A stretch of 64,000 bases of DNA from Sulfurovum sp. (GTDB lineage: Bacteria > Campylobacterota > Campylobacteria > Campylobacterales > Sulfurovaceae). The notes beneath the pieces were generated by a model. It did not search any database. It was not told the origin of the DNA and saw only the letters and a list, made by a program, of their open reading frames with translations. The translations under genes were made by a program, and so were the position numbers. This document shows, piece by piece, positions 10,833 to 19,964 of this stretch; position 1 is the first letter of the stretch, and each line of letters starts with the position of its first letter. Where the stretch lies: positions 1 through 64,000 of the forward strand of contig JALWTA010000038.1 in NCBI GenBank assembly GCA_027082955.1, read 5' to 3'.

Positions 10833-11360
10833 TTAAAAAAGATAGTTAAAACCAAATACTACACTGCTAAGATGATCAACTTCATTTATTTGTGTCAAAG
10901 AGTATCTGTATCCAAGATCAAGATCAATTTGAGGGGTGATACCGATAACAATTCCTGCCTGTCCTCCATACATCACACCAGAAACATCTATTGCAGTACT
11001 TTGATAATTGGCATAACCGACATTAAGCCCTATAAAAGGACGGACACTTACTTCAGACCCACTGTTATAGAAAAAATAATCGATCATTGCAAGCCCCTTG
11101 TTCACCTTTTGGTCATCACTGGAACTGTTATAGTAATCATATACGAATGTTGTCCGCCAGTCATCTGTTTGGGCACCAAGACGTATACCAAATTCTGCGG
11201 TATTTCCTTTTTTATTCAGTTCACTGTATGTATCTCCCTGTACTTCCGCTGCACCAACTTCAAGCCCTAAAAACTTTTTGTCTCCCGGTGCGGAATCTGC
11301 ATATAGTGTATTTCCCAAAGCCAAACCTGCCAAAAGTGCTACAACTGTCTTTTTCATCAT
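10833..11360 (-). CDS. Small outer-membrane beta-barrel protein
   Basis: 175 residues. A cleavable signal peptide (cut after ..NTLYA) is followed by alternating aromatic and small residues in about eight strands. It ends in SSVVFGFNYLF, with the C-terminal Phe recognised by the BAM complex. Size and pattern fit the OmpA-like or OmpW-like eight-strand porin domain. The repeated LGLEVG, FGIRLG and DLGYRY segments support this. Function is unknown. It is cotranscribed with the downstream lipoprotein. Confidence 0.75.
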   Translation of the reverse strand: MMKKTVVALLAGLALGNTLYADSAPGDKKFLGLEVGAAEVQGDTYSELNKKGNTAEFGIRLGAQTDDWRTTFVYDYYNSSSDDQKVNKGLAMIDYFFYNSGSEVSVRPFIGLNVGYANYQSTAIDVSGVMYGGQAGIVIGITPQIDLDLGYRYSLTQINEVDHLSSVVFGFNYLF

Positions 11361-11417
11361 TTTTTACTCCTATCCTTACAATTATTTGGAATTTCGCATA
11401 AATATGCACGTCTTACT

Positions 11418-11423
11418 AGTATA
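11418..11423 (-). promoter_or_regulatory. -10 box of the barrel/lipoprotein unit
   Basis: TATACT on the minus strand (AGTATA on +) lies about 58 bases upstream of the barrel gene start, in an AT-rich segment. It is preceded by TGTT. No -35 is recognised. Confidence 0.45.
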
Positions 11424-11539
11424 ACACGCATTTATATTTTTTAATCTTAATTAAGGATAAAAACATGGAGAAAAAATGATAAAGCGTTTAGATATCGTTT
11501 TGAATGTCAATTTTTTTAATGAAGTCATCAATGTAGGGA

Positions 11540-11616
11540 TGGTGTCAAGAGGGAGACTTGAACTCCCGACCTCCGGCTTATGAGACCAGCGCTCTAACCA
11601 GCTGAGCTACCTTGAC
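11540..11616 (-). tRNA. tRNA with CAT anticodon (elongator Met, or Ile2)
   Basis: A full cloverleaf is visible on the minus strand. The acceptor stem is GTCAAGG/TCTTGAC. The D arm is GCTCAGCTGGTTAGAGC. The anticodon stem-loop is CTGGT-CTCATAA-GCCGG, and the T arm is GGGAG-TTCAAGT-CTCCC. The discriminator is A and CCA is encoded. CAT reads Met, or Ile (AUA) if the C is modified to lysidine by TilS; these cannot be separated safely by eye. It is not the initiator, since the first acceptor pair is G-C. Confidence 0.93.
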
Positions 11617-11674
11617 GTTGTCTTTGGAGGTCGAGATTTTAGTGCATTATTTCTTAAAGCACGGTTAAAAAACC

Positions 11675-11920
11675 TTAACCAAGTGCTTTTTCGATCGCTT
11701 TTTGGTCAAATCCGCAGATCCAGCGACTGCCAATGAGGACTACCGGTACTCCCCTGCAGCCGTGCCGTTCACAATCCTGTGCTGCTTTGGCATCTTTGGT
11801 AATATCGATTGTTTTAAATTTGTATCCATTCTTTTTAAAGTACTCTTTGGCAACCGTACACCATTTGCAGCTTGGTGAGGTAAAGAGAACGATCTTTTTC
11901 GGTTTCTTTTCTGCCATCAT
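11675..11920 (-). CDS. Glutaredoxin-like thiol-disulfide protein
   Basis: 81 residues with a single thioredoxin fold. The redox motif SPSCKWC lies near residue 16-21, and the cis-Pro motif GVPVV near residue 58 follows. Two extra Cys (DCERHGC) lie between them and another (WICGF) is near the end. Size fits glutaredoxin/NrdH. The partner is unknown. There are two ATGs in tandem; the second (MAEKK) has the better spacing from AAGGAG. Confidence 0.85.
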   Translation of the reverse strand: MMAEKKPKKIVLFTSPSCKWCTVAKEYFKKNGYKFKTIDITKDAKAAQDCERHGCRGVPVVLIGSRWICGFDQKAIEKALG

Positions 11921-12005
11921 TTGCTCCTTCTTGCAATTTATGCTGCAATTATAGCATATAGAGAGACTTCATTTCAAAATATTTGTATAAAAATTTGAAG
12001 ATTTA

Positions 12006-12024
12006 TTTAGTCATTTAGACTAAA
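12006..12024 (+). promoter_or_regulatory. Inverted repeat upstream of the groESL promoter
   Basis: TTTAGTC-N5-GACTAAA is a perfect 7-bp inverted repeat ending five bases before the -35 box. It fits an operator. It matches neither CIRCE (TTAGCACTC-N9-GAGTGCTAA) nor the HspR-type HAIR element, so the binding protein is unknown. Confidence 0.45.
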
Positions 12025-12029
12025 GGTTA

Positions 12030-12058
12030 TTGACATTTAGCAAAAAATAGTGTAAAAT
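12030..12058 (+). promoter_or_regulatory. Strong sigma-70 promoter of groESL
   Basis: A perfect -35 TTGACA (12030-12035), a 17-base spacer and TAAAAT (12053-12058). It is the most consensus-like promoter in the window and lies 35 bases before the groES start. This suits the most heavily expressed chaperone operon. Confidence 0.8.
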
Positions 12059-12093
12059 CACGCTACAAAATTAAACAGACGGAGGAATATAAG

Positions 12094-12354
12094 ATGAACT
12101 TTAAACCACTTGGTGACAGACTTCTTGTAGAGAGAGTTGAAGAGGTGAACACTACAGCTAGTGGTATCATCATTCCGGACAATGCGAAGGAAAAACCTTC
12201 AAGAGGAAAAGTATTGGCAATCGGAAGCGATGTGGAAGATGTCAATGTAGATGATGTCGTTGTCTTTGGAAAATACTCTGGCACAGAACTGGTCTTGGAG
12301 GACAAAGAGTATCTTGTACTTGAAGTCTCCGATGTACTGGGTGTAATCGCTTAA
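12094..12354 (+). CDS. groES: Co-chaperonin GroES
   Basis: 86 residues, 10-kDa co-chaperonin that caps the GroEL ring. It starts [16 protein letters not shown]. The mobile loop region ([20 protein letters not shown]) and the roof turn are present. The SD is GGAGG, 9 bases before ATG. It is short, lacking the metal-binding C-terminal tail seen in Helicobacter pylori GroES. groEL follows after 40 bases. Confidence 0.98.
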   Translation: MNFKPLGDRLLVERVEEVNTTASGIIIPDNAKEKPSRGKVLAIGSDVEDVNVDDVVVFGKYSGTELVLEDKEYLVLEVSDVLGVIA

Positions 12355-12391
12355 TTACTATTTTCATAATATATAACAAAAAAGGAGTTGA

Positions 12392-14030
<1,639 letters not shown>

Positions 14031-14032
<2 letters not shown>

Positions 14033-14167
14033 GAACCGTAAATAAACGACAATAGTTTGTCGTTTATAGGTTCGAAACCGTAGCCGTTGTGCGACGAAGG
14101 AGTACCGGCGAAGGCTGGGAGAACCGTAAATAAATGACAATAGTTTGTCATTTATAGGTTCGAAACC
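14031..14167. repeat. Two direct copies of a 49-bp hairpin repeat after groEL
   Basis: Copies at 14031-14079 and 14119-14167 begin GAGAACCGTAAATAA and end GGTTCGAAACC. Each folds as an 11-bp stem with loop TAGT, plus an outer GAACC/GGTTC pairing. The copies differ at paired positions: C47-G62 in copy 1 is T135-A150 in copy 2, so the pair is preserved. The 39-base spacer contains GCGACGAAGGAGTACC, also found in diverged form in the element at 53.0 kb. The repeats may terminate groEL and the converging EAL gene. Confidence 0.8.
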
Positions 14168-14172
14168 CCGCC

Positions 14173-15951
14173 CTACCTTCTTATCATCTCCTGAAATTCA
14201 TATGCCGGAAGCGGTTTACTGAAATAATACCCCTGCATATAGTCACAGCCGTATGAACCTATAAGATCAACCATCTCCTTGCTCTCAATCCCTTCAACAA
14301 CAATTTTCATTCCTAAATTATGTCCAAGTTCGATCATCGCACGTATAATTCGTTGATCTTCTTCATTTTCAAGGATATAGTCAATCAGTGTTTTATCGAT
14401 TTTAAGAACATCCGCAGGGAATTTTTTGAGATAGGCAAATGAGGTATATCCTGTTCCAAAGTCATCCAGCGCGAGAGAAACACCTAACTTCTTCAGCTCT
14501 TCTATCTGTCTGTCAGCCTGTCCCTCATTTTGCATTGCCACCCCTTCCGTGATCTCAAACTTGATCAGCTCCGGTGCCACCTGATGTTCAATAAGCTGTC
14601 TTGAAACATTTTCAACAAAACCTTCTGTCTCTATTTCAAGCAGAGACATATTGATAGAAACTTCAATTGGCTTAAACTTAAAGACTTCCCAGCGTTTTTG
14701 CTGTTTTAAGACCTCTGAAAGCACATATCGTCCCAATTCAATAATAAATCCAGACTGTTCGAGCATAGGGATAAAGACATCTGGCGGAATATATCCATAC
14801 TCACTGTGTCGCCATCGTATCAGTGCTTCTGCTGCTACCACCTCTTGATCTTTAGTTCTGACAATCGGCTGATAGTGTATCTCAAATTCGTCTTTGTCAA
14901 TTGCCTCATGAATTGCATTGAAGAGCGTTAATTCATTATATTTCTTTTCCAGTTCACTTCTTTCATACACATGTACATGACCAATCCCTTCTTTCTGGGC
15001 TTCAGCTAAAGCTTTATAGGCATGGTCTAGCAACTGAAGGGTAGATCCGCTATCTGGATAAATGCTGATTCCTGCAGAAGCAGTCAGGTGAAAACGTACA
15101 TTGTTGATTTTGTAAAAAGTACGCAACTCTTTTTGTACTTGGCGACAAAAATAGACCACTTCATCTGCCGTTTCTACAATAGGAACAGATATAAGAAAAT
15201 CATTGCTTGCCAAATGATAGGCATAGTAGGAGGAGGACTTAGCCATTTGATCCAGATAATGGGCAAAACGTACAATGATCTGATCAACCTGCGCATGTCC
15301 AAGGATAGAACGAATCTGTGTAAAATTGTCAAGGCTGATCAGCACCAATGCCATTTTCTTATTATGGAGGTGGATTTTCGCGAAAAGCTTATTGAGATCC
15401 TCTTTGGCTTGAAGCTGATTGGGAAGCTTTGTCAATATGTGACGATGTTCCAATTCTCTGCATTCATACTCTTTGGTAAGGTCCCTGACAGTTATTACAT
15501 AACAAAACTGCTCCTTTCCTGTACCCAAAGAAGATCGATCAACATACAAATTGACAGGCAAACTATGTTCATATGTTTCAACAATAAAACTTGAATGCGG
15601 GAATGCCTGCATATTGTCTCTCTTAGTCTGTGGCAGTTCCTGCAAAAATGTATCAAGCGCAACCCAAGCATTCTTTATACGAATTTTCGGCATTGGTTCA
15701 AGAGGTCTATGCAGATATTCTGGAGGAAGTTTCAATAAAGCAACTGCACTTTTATTGGCATATAGAATATCATTATTTTCAGAAAGTGCGAATACAGCAT
15801 CCTCCGAAACATCAAATGCTTTTTTGAACATAGTAATACGGCGCTCTGCCATCTGATTACGCCGTATTCGGAACATCCAAAACAGCAATACTGCTGCAGC
15901 GAACAGGATCAAGATGCCGATAATACTATATATCTCGGTAGAAGTTCCCAT
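14173..15951 (-). CDS. Membrane-anchored PAS-GGDEF-EAL protein (probable c-di-GMP phosphodiesterase)
   Basis: 592 residues. One membrane helix (~10-28) is followed by a PAS-like domain (~40-160), a degenerate GGDEF domain (~175-330) and an EAL domain (~340-590). The GGDEF position reads ASNDF, so cyclase activity is unlikely. The EAL domain keeps EALIRW, INMS, EITEG, LDDFGTGY, LKIDK, VVEGIES and MQGYYFSKPLP, so it should hydrolyse c-di-GMP. The GGDEF remnant may bind GTP or act as a structural hinge. It is convergent with groEL. No dedicated partner gene is visible. Confidence 0.9.
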   Translation of the reverse strand: MGTSTEIYSIIGILILFAAAVLLFWMFRIRRNQMAERRITMFKKAFDVSEDAVFALSENNDILYANKSAVALLKLPPEYLHRPLEPMPKIRIKNAWVALDTFLQELPQTKRDNMQAFPHSSFIVETYEHSLPVNLYVDRSSLGTGKEQFCYVITVRDLTKEYECRELEHRHILTKLPNQLQAKEDLNKLFAKIHLHNKKMALVLISLDNFTQIRSILGHAQVDQIIVRFAHYLDQMAKSSSYYAYHLASNDFLISVPIVETADEVVYFCRQVQKELRTFYKINNVRFHLTASAGISIYPDSGSTLQLLDHAYKALAEAQKEGIGHVHVYERSELEKKYNELTLFNAIHEAIDKDEFEIHYQPIVRTKDQEVVAAEALIRWRHSEYGYIPPDVFIPMLEQSGFIIELGRYVLSEVLKQQKRWEVFKFKPIEVSINMSLLEIETEGFVENVSRQLIEHQVAPELIKFEITEGVAMQNEGQADRQIEELKKLGVSLALDDFGTGYTSFAYLKKFPADVLKIDKTLIDYILENEEDQRIIRAMIELGHNLGMKIVVEGIESKEMVDLIGSYGCDYMQGYYFSKPLPAYEFQEMIRR

Positions 15952-16019
15952 ACTCTGCCTTTTCTATCTTAGGAAATATCCGTACCGGTCTCTTCGGGCT
16001 GGATTGTAATGATGCTATA

Positions 16020-17270
16020 TCATATCTCTTTTTTACTTAAGCAAACCGCTTCAAGCTTGACAGAAGCATCCTCAAGGAGAAATTTCATCTGCGGTTCAAT
16101 CTGCGACAGAGAAACTGGTTTCTTCTTATACGAGACCTGTGCCCATCCTTCTTTACACTGCAGCCTCGGATCACTCAATTTCATCTTCTCATACAGATAC
16201 GCCACCTGCTGCTCTTTTTGGCGCAGTACCAGTGCCATACTCTGTTCAAAACGGCTTTTCAACGGTTGAAGCTGCATCATATACTGTCCAAACTTATAGT
16301 ACAGGGTACGTCTGTACTCCTCCTGCATCCTGCCAAATGCCTGTTCAATCTCTTGCAGTTTTCGGGTAGGTGCCTGCTGTCGAAGCAGTGACTCCATATG
16401 ATGAAGCTGCTGCATCCTGCGCAAAAGTTGCCCCTCAACTGCACGAACGAACCCCTCAGCAGTTTCATCTAAGAGATAAAGCAATTCATTTTTATCCGGC
16501 AGTACCATCTCTATGGCTGCACTCGGTGTCGGTGCACGCAAGTCTGCCACATAGTCACTGATGAGCACATCCACCTCATGTCCTACGGCACTCACTACCG
16601 GTGTGTGCATGGCAAAGATCGCATCGGCAACCACCTCTTCGTTAAATGCCCAAAGATCCTCTGTCGAACCACCTCCGCGCCCGACGATGATCACATCTGC
16701 ACCAAGAGTATCTGCATACTTCAATGCCGAAGCAATACTTCTGCCCGCTTGTTCTCCCTGCACCAGCGTATCGACGACAGTGACCTCTACCAACGGCCAG
16801 CGCTTCTCGATGATCTTGAGCATATCATGCAGTGCAGCACTCTCTTTGGCAGTGACCAGTACTAGATGGTGAATCTCTTTGGGAATCGTTTTTTTACGTT
16901 GTGCATCAAAATAGCCTTTGTTTTTAAGCTTCTCTTTGAGCTGTTCAAAAGCAAGTGCCAGCGCACCCTGTCCGTAGGGCTCTATCTTGACTGTCTGAAA
17001 CTGATACTCCCCTCTTGGTGTATAGACACTTACAGACCCCTCCACAACAATATGCATCCCCTTTTCGATGCGAAACTTCATTCGTGCTACAGAAGAGCGC
17101 CACATCACACACTTGATCGCACTCTTGTCATCTTTGATAGTAAAGTAGAGATGTCCTGAGGTATGGTAGGTTACCGAAGCCACTTCGCCCTCTACGAGGA
17201 TATGCATGAAAGTAGCCTCAAGGAGGGATTTAATTTTGGTGTTGAGGGAGCTTACGCTCATCATCTGCAT
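16020..17270 (-). CDS. xseA: Exodeoxyribonuclease VII large subunit
   Basis: 416 residues. An N-terminal OB-fold (~10-105; HTSGHLYFTIKDDKSAIKCVMW) is followed by the catalytic domain with the GRGGGSTEDLWAFNEE signature (~205-220) and VSAVGHEVD. A C-terminal coiled coil (~260-370) ends the protein. With XseB it degrades single-stranded DNA. The start at 17270 (MQMMSVSS) is preferred to 17282 because GGAG lies six bases before it. xseB is not seen nearby. Confidence 0.94.
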   Translation of the reverse strand: MQMMSVSSLNTKIKSLLEATFMHILVEGEVASVTYHTSGHLYFTIKDDKSAIKCVMWRSSVARMKFRIEKGMHIVVEGSVSVYTPRGEYQFQTVKIEPYGQGALALAFEQLKEKLKNKGYFDAQRKKTIPKEIHHLVLVTAKESAALHDMLKIIEKRWPLVEVTVVDTLVQGEQAGRSIASALKYADTLGADVIIVGRGGGSTEDLWAFNEEVVADAIFAMHTPVVSAVGHEVDVLISDYVADLRAPTPSAAIEMVLPDKNELLYLLDETAEGFVRAVEGQLLRRMQQLHHMESLLRQQAPTRKLQEIEQAFGRMQEEYRRTLYYKFGQYMMQLQPLKSRFEQSMALVLRQKEQQVAYLYEKMKLSDPRLQCKEGWAQVSYKKKPVSLSQIEPQMKFLLEDASVKLEAVCLSKKEI

Positions 17271-17291
17271 GGCATACTCCATACAGATGAA

Positions 17292-17347
17292 GTGAAGAGT
17301 GAAGAGTGAAGAGTGAAGAGTTGAGGTATGCTTTCCTCACGGAAAGC
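17292..17347 (-). repeat. REP-like hairpin, GGTAT foot and heptamer array (upstream of xseA)
   Basis: On + the order is four perfect GTGAAGA units (17292-17319), then GGTAT (17325-17329) and the hairpin GCTTTCC-TCAC-GGAAAGC (17330-17347) followed by TTTTATTTT. It stands back to back with the next element, the two hairpins being 16 bases apart. It fills the ubiE-xseA gap. Confidence 0.85.
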
Positions 17348-17363
17348 TTTTATTTTAGTCAAA

Positions 17364-17423
17364 GCATTGCGAAGCAATACAAACCGACATTCTTCATTCC
17401 TCATTCCTCATTCCTCATTCAAC
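17364..17423 (+). repeat. Hairpin plus heptamer array overlapping the ubiE stop
   Basis: Hairpin GCATTGC-GAA-GCAATAC (17364-17380, one mismatch), then AAACCGAC, then five units ATTCTTC, ATTCCTC (x3), ATTCAAC (17389-17423). The ubiE stop codon (17419-17421 on the minus strand) lies inside the last unit. Confidence 0.8.
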
Positions 17424-18156
17424 GCTTTTGGGCTACCAAAAGCGTACTGATTCCCATCGAAAACGATTTGGTATATTTCATCTCAAACCCTGTCTCTTCA
17501 AGTTCTTGGCTTAGCATCTCAGTGGTCAAAAACTCTTCAATAGAATCGGGCAAATATTTATAGGCTTCATAGTTTTTGGAGATGAGTCCTCCGACACGAG
17601 GAAGTACCTGTTTCATCCCAAAATCAACAACCTTGTCCAGCATACCTTTGCGTTCCTGTTTGGTAAACTCAAGAATCACTACGATACCGCCGGGTTTCAG
17701 GGCACGATGGAACTCCTGCAGTGCCTCCACTCTATCAACCACATTTCGGATACCGTAACTGATCGAGATCACATCACTGCTGGCATCTGCTATAGGAAGC
17801 TCCTGCGCTTTGCCTTCGATAAACTCGGCAAAGTCAACCTTTTTGCGTGCCACTTCCAGCATCCCTACTGAAGGATCTATGCCAACATACTTTTCAATCT
17901 GCACACCGTTCTTTTTCGCCTGTTCACGCCAGTAGATCAGCAGGTCTCCTGTACCTGTCGCCACATCTGTTACCTGTGCAAGCTGCTTTTTATTCAGTAT
18001 CTCAAAGGCTTTGTCACACCCCTTTTTTCGCCACTGAATATCGATCCCCATACTCAGTACTCTATTGGCAAGGTCATACGTATCAGCGATGTTATCAAAC
18101 ATCTCTACGATTTTTGCCTGTTTTTCCTCTTTGTCGGTAAGTTTTTCAATGCCCAA
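17419..18156 (-). CDS. ubiE: Demethylmenaquinone methyltransferase UbiE/MenG
   Basis: 245 residues, SAM-dependent C-methyltransferase for the last step of menaquinone synthesis. It shows family signatures FDNIADTYDLANRVLSMGID, the SAM loop DVATGTGDLL, and GIRNVVDRVEALQEFHRALKPGG. It overlaps ribD by 11 bases. Its stop codon is supplied by a 7-bp tandem repeat; the protein still ends in the normal SMGISTLLVAQK, so the repeat has only replaced the last residue or stop. Confidence 0.95.
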   Translation of the reverse strand: MGIEKLTDKEEKQAKIVEMFDNIADTYDLANRVLSMGIDIQWRKKGCDKAFEILNKKQLAQVTDVATGTGDLLIYWREQAKKNGVQIEKYVGIDPSVGMLEVARKKVDFAEFIEGKAQELPIADASSDVISISYGIRNVVDRVEALQEFHRALKPGGIVVILEFTKQERKGMLDKVVDFGMKQVLPRVGGLISKNYEAYKYLPDSIEEFLTTEMLSQELEETGFEMKYTKSFSMGISTLLVAQKR

Positions 18157-19150
18157 TGTCTCTACTCCAAATCATAATATCTCTGCCCATACGCGCCTGA
18201 TGCAGGAATGCCAAATTCATCTCGATATTATAGGATAAATCGTTGGTAGAGAGCTTAGGTGTCTGATAGATCAGCAGCCAATCGATACGATCTGCCAATG
18301 CTTTTAACATCCCCTCGCCTCCTTCAACCAGCACAAAAGAGGGCTGCTTTAGAAAATCAAGCTGATTGGTGATTGTTACCTCTCTTTTGGGTACACTAAA
18401 GAGCGGTATGGTATCATCAAAGGTTTGTTCATGGCTGTAGATTGCAATATCGGGTGCATTCTCTCCTGTAAAGCGGCAGTCGAGTGTGGGACGGTCTGTA
18501 CGTACCGTATTACCTCCTATAAGCAGCCGATCACATACCCCACGTAACCGATGGACATGCTGTAAAGACTCCTGTGAGCTCAGATACCCGCCGCCAATGC
18601 GTCCATTGGTAGTCTGTGCGAGTTTAAAGAGCACAAAAGCACGCTGCTGCCAGATCAAAAAAGGCTCTATTAGATCTTTGCAGGCATCTTCAAGCACCCC
18701 AACTGTCACTTTGATGCCCTGTTTTGCAACGATCTGTGCTCCGTTATCATGCCCTTTGATAGGATCTGTGGTACCGATAATCACTTCTTTCAATCCAAGC
18801 TGTGACAGCAGCGATGCACAAGAGGGAGTCTTGCCGCTGTGTGCACAGGGCTCAAGTGTTACATAGATGCTGCATTTTGAGAAAAAACCTTTGGGTAGAC
18901 TCAGAAGGAATGCATGTGCCCTCTGCGCATCAAACCTGTCAAAATCGATAGTCGTTTGGGAGAGTATTTCATAAGTAGAAAGAAGTGCCAGTACCTCGGC
19001 ATGGGAAGTACCGGCTTTTTGGTGAGCTGCTACAGCAAGGATGGCACCCTTTTGTACCACGACAGCACCCACAGCAGGATTAGGGTAGGTTAAAAGCTGG
19101 TATTTCCATGCTTCATCAAGGGCAAGCTGCATATAGAATGTATCATCCAT
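18146..19150 (-). CDS. ribD: Riboflavin biosynthesis deaminase/reductase RibD
   Basis: 334 residues, two enzymes in one. The N-terminal CDA-like deaminase has the zinc motifs SHAEV and LEPCAHSGKTPSC. The C-terminal reductase domain starts near residue 150 (FKLAQTTNGRIG, LLIGGNTVRTDRPTLDCR). It converts the pyrimidine from GTP cyclohydrolase II. A stretch between the two zinc motifs (STYEILSQTTIDFDRFDAQRAH) is longer than usual. The ATG at 19150 is preferred to the upstream GTG of the ORF track. Confidence 0.93.
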   Translation of the reverse strand: MDDTFYMQLALDEAWKYQLLTYPNPAVGAVVVQKGAILAVAAHQKAGTSHAEVLALLSTYEILSQTTIDFDRFDAQRAHAFLLSLPKGFFSKCSIYVTLEPCAHSGKTPSCASLLSQLGLKEVIIGTTDPIKGHDNGAQIVAKQGIKVTVGVLEDACKDLIEPFLIWQQRAFVLFKLAQTTNGRIGGGYLSSQESLQHVHRLRGVCDRLLIGGNTVRTDRPTLDCRFTGENAPDIAIYSHEQTFDDTIPLFSVPKREVTITNQLDFLKQPSFVLVEGGEGMLKALADRIDWLLIYQTPKLSTNDLSYNIEMNLAFLHQARMGRDIMIWSRDIGH

Positions 19151-19164
19151 GCCCTTGCCCACTT

Positions 19165-19593
19165 TTAAAACTCGAAATAGGTCTTGACGGTACCCAATTC
19201 GTTATACTTGAAGGTCTTATCGCCCTCTTTGGTCTCAACAACGATTCCCTCATCATCCGCTGCTTTGAGTGTACCTTTGAGTTTCTCTCCGCCAAGCACC
19301 TTCACCTTGACCTTTTCACCGACAGACTGTTTGAAGTGCGCAGGTTTTGTCAGTTTGCGTTCAATCCCGGGGGAACTGACTTCAAGGCGGTACTGCCCGT
19401 GCATCGGAGGATTGACATCGAGAAAGGGTGAGAGTTCGTTGGAAATTTCTGCACACAGATCAAGTGTTACGCCACCCTCTTTGGTAATGGAGATACGGTA
19501 AATCTTTTCATCAAACTCTGTAACGGTTTCAATATCATACAATCTGGCACCATTGGCTTCTACAATCTTGGCGATCTGCTCCTCAAGATTCAT
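19165..19593 (-). CDS. rimP: Ribosome maturation factor RimP
   Basis: 142 residues, needed for assembly of the 30S subunit. Family motifs are visible: the start MNLEEQIAKIVEANGARLYDIE, the SPGIERKL signature and the C-terminal SH3-like domain. The ORF track adds 41 residues that run back through rbfA; the ATG at 19593 overlaps the rbfA stop by 11 bases, as expected in this cluster. Confidence 0.93.
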   Translation of the reverse strand: MNLEEQIAKIVEANGARLYDIETVTEFDEKIYRISITKEGGVTLDLCAEISNELSPFLDVNPPMHGQYRLEVSSPGIERKLTKPAHFKQSVGEKVKVKVLGGEKLKGTLKAADDEGIVVETKEGDKTFKYNELGTVKTYFEF

Positions 19594-19963
19594 CGTTCTC
19601 TCCCTCATCCCTTTTTCGTTGTGCGATCTGTTTGAAGAGTTCTTCCATGCGGCTCTGTTTCTCAAGCTGTTCGTCAAATTCAAATGTAAAGCGTGGTGCT
19701 TTGAACCACCCTTCACTCTGTTTACAGTGGTTTTGGATATATCCGGCTACAAGCCTAAGCTGTCTGAGTGCTTCACGCTGTTGGGCTTCACTGAGCACTG
19801 ACTTGTCCAGATAGACCTTCGCATCGCTTCTGCCTCTTGAACAGACAACATCTGTCACCTGAAGTGCATTGATGCGGCTGTCATCCAGGGTAGCAAGCGC
19901 TTCGGGGATGATCTCTTTGAGTACCGACTCTGTACGCTTGCGCTTGATCTCTTCGGGTGTCAT
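19583..19963 (-). CDS. rbfA: Ribosome-binding factor A
   Basis: 126 residues, single KH-like domain that binds the 30S subunit during maturation and cold growth. It has the RTESVLKEIIPEAL helix, a VTDVVCSRGRSDAKVYL strand region, and a charged tail. It sits one base after infB and overlaps rimP, the standard infB-rbfA-rimP order of the phylum. Confidence 0.92.
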   Translation of the reverse strand: MTPEEIKRKRTESVLKEIIPEALATLDDSRINALQVTDVVCSRGRSDAKVYLDKSVLSEAQQREALRQLRLVAGYIQNHCKQSEGWFKAPRFTFEFDEQLEKQSRMEELFKQIAQRKRDEGENDES

Positions 19964-19964
19964 C

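Noticed and set aside
11540-11616. Initiator tRNA-fMet
   Set aside because: The first acceptor pair is a normal G-C, whereas initiators have an unpaired first position, so an elongator (or Ile2) is favoured.
12036-12058. CIRCE (HrcA operator) in the groES upstream region
   Set aside because: TTAGCA occurs once at 12037, but the matching half GAGTGCTAA is absent, so CIRCE is not supported.
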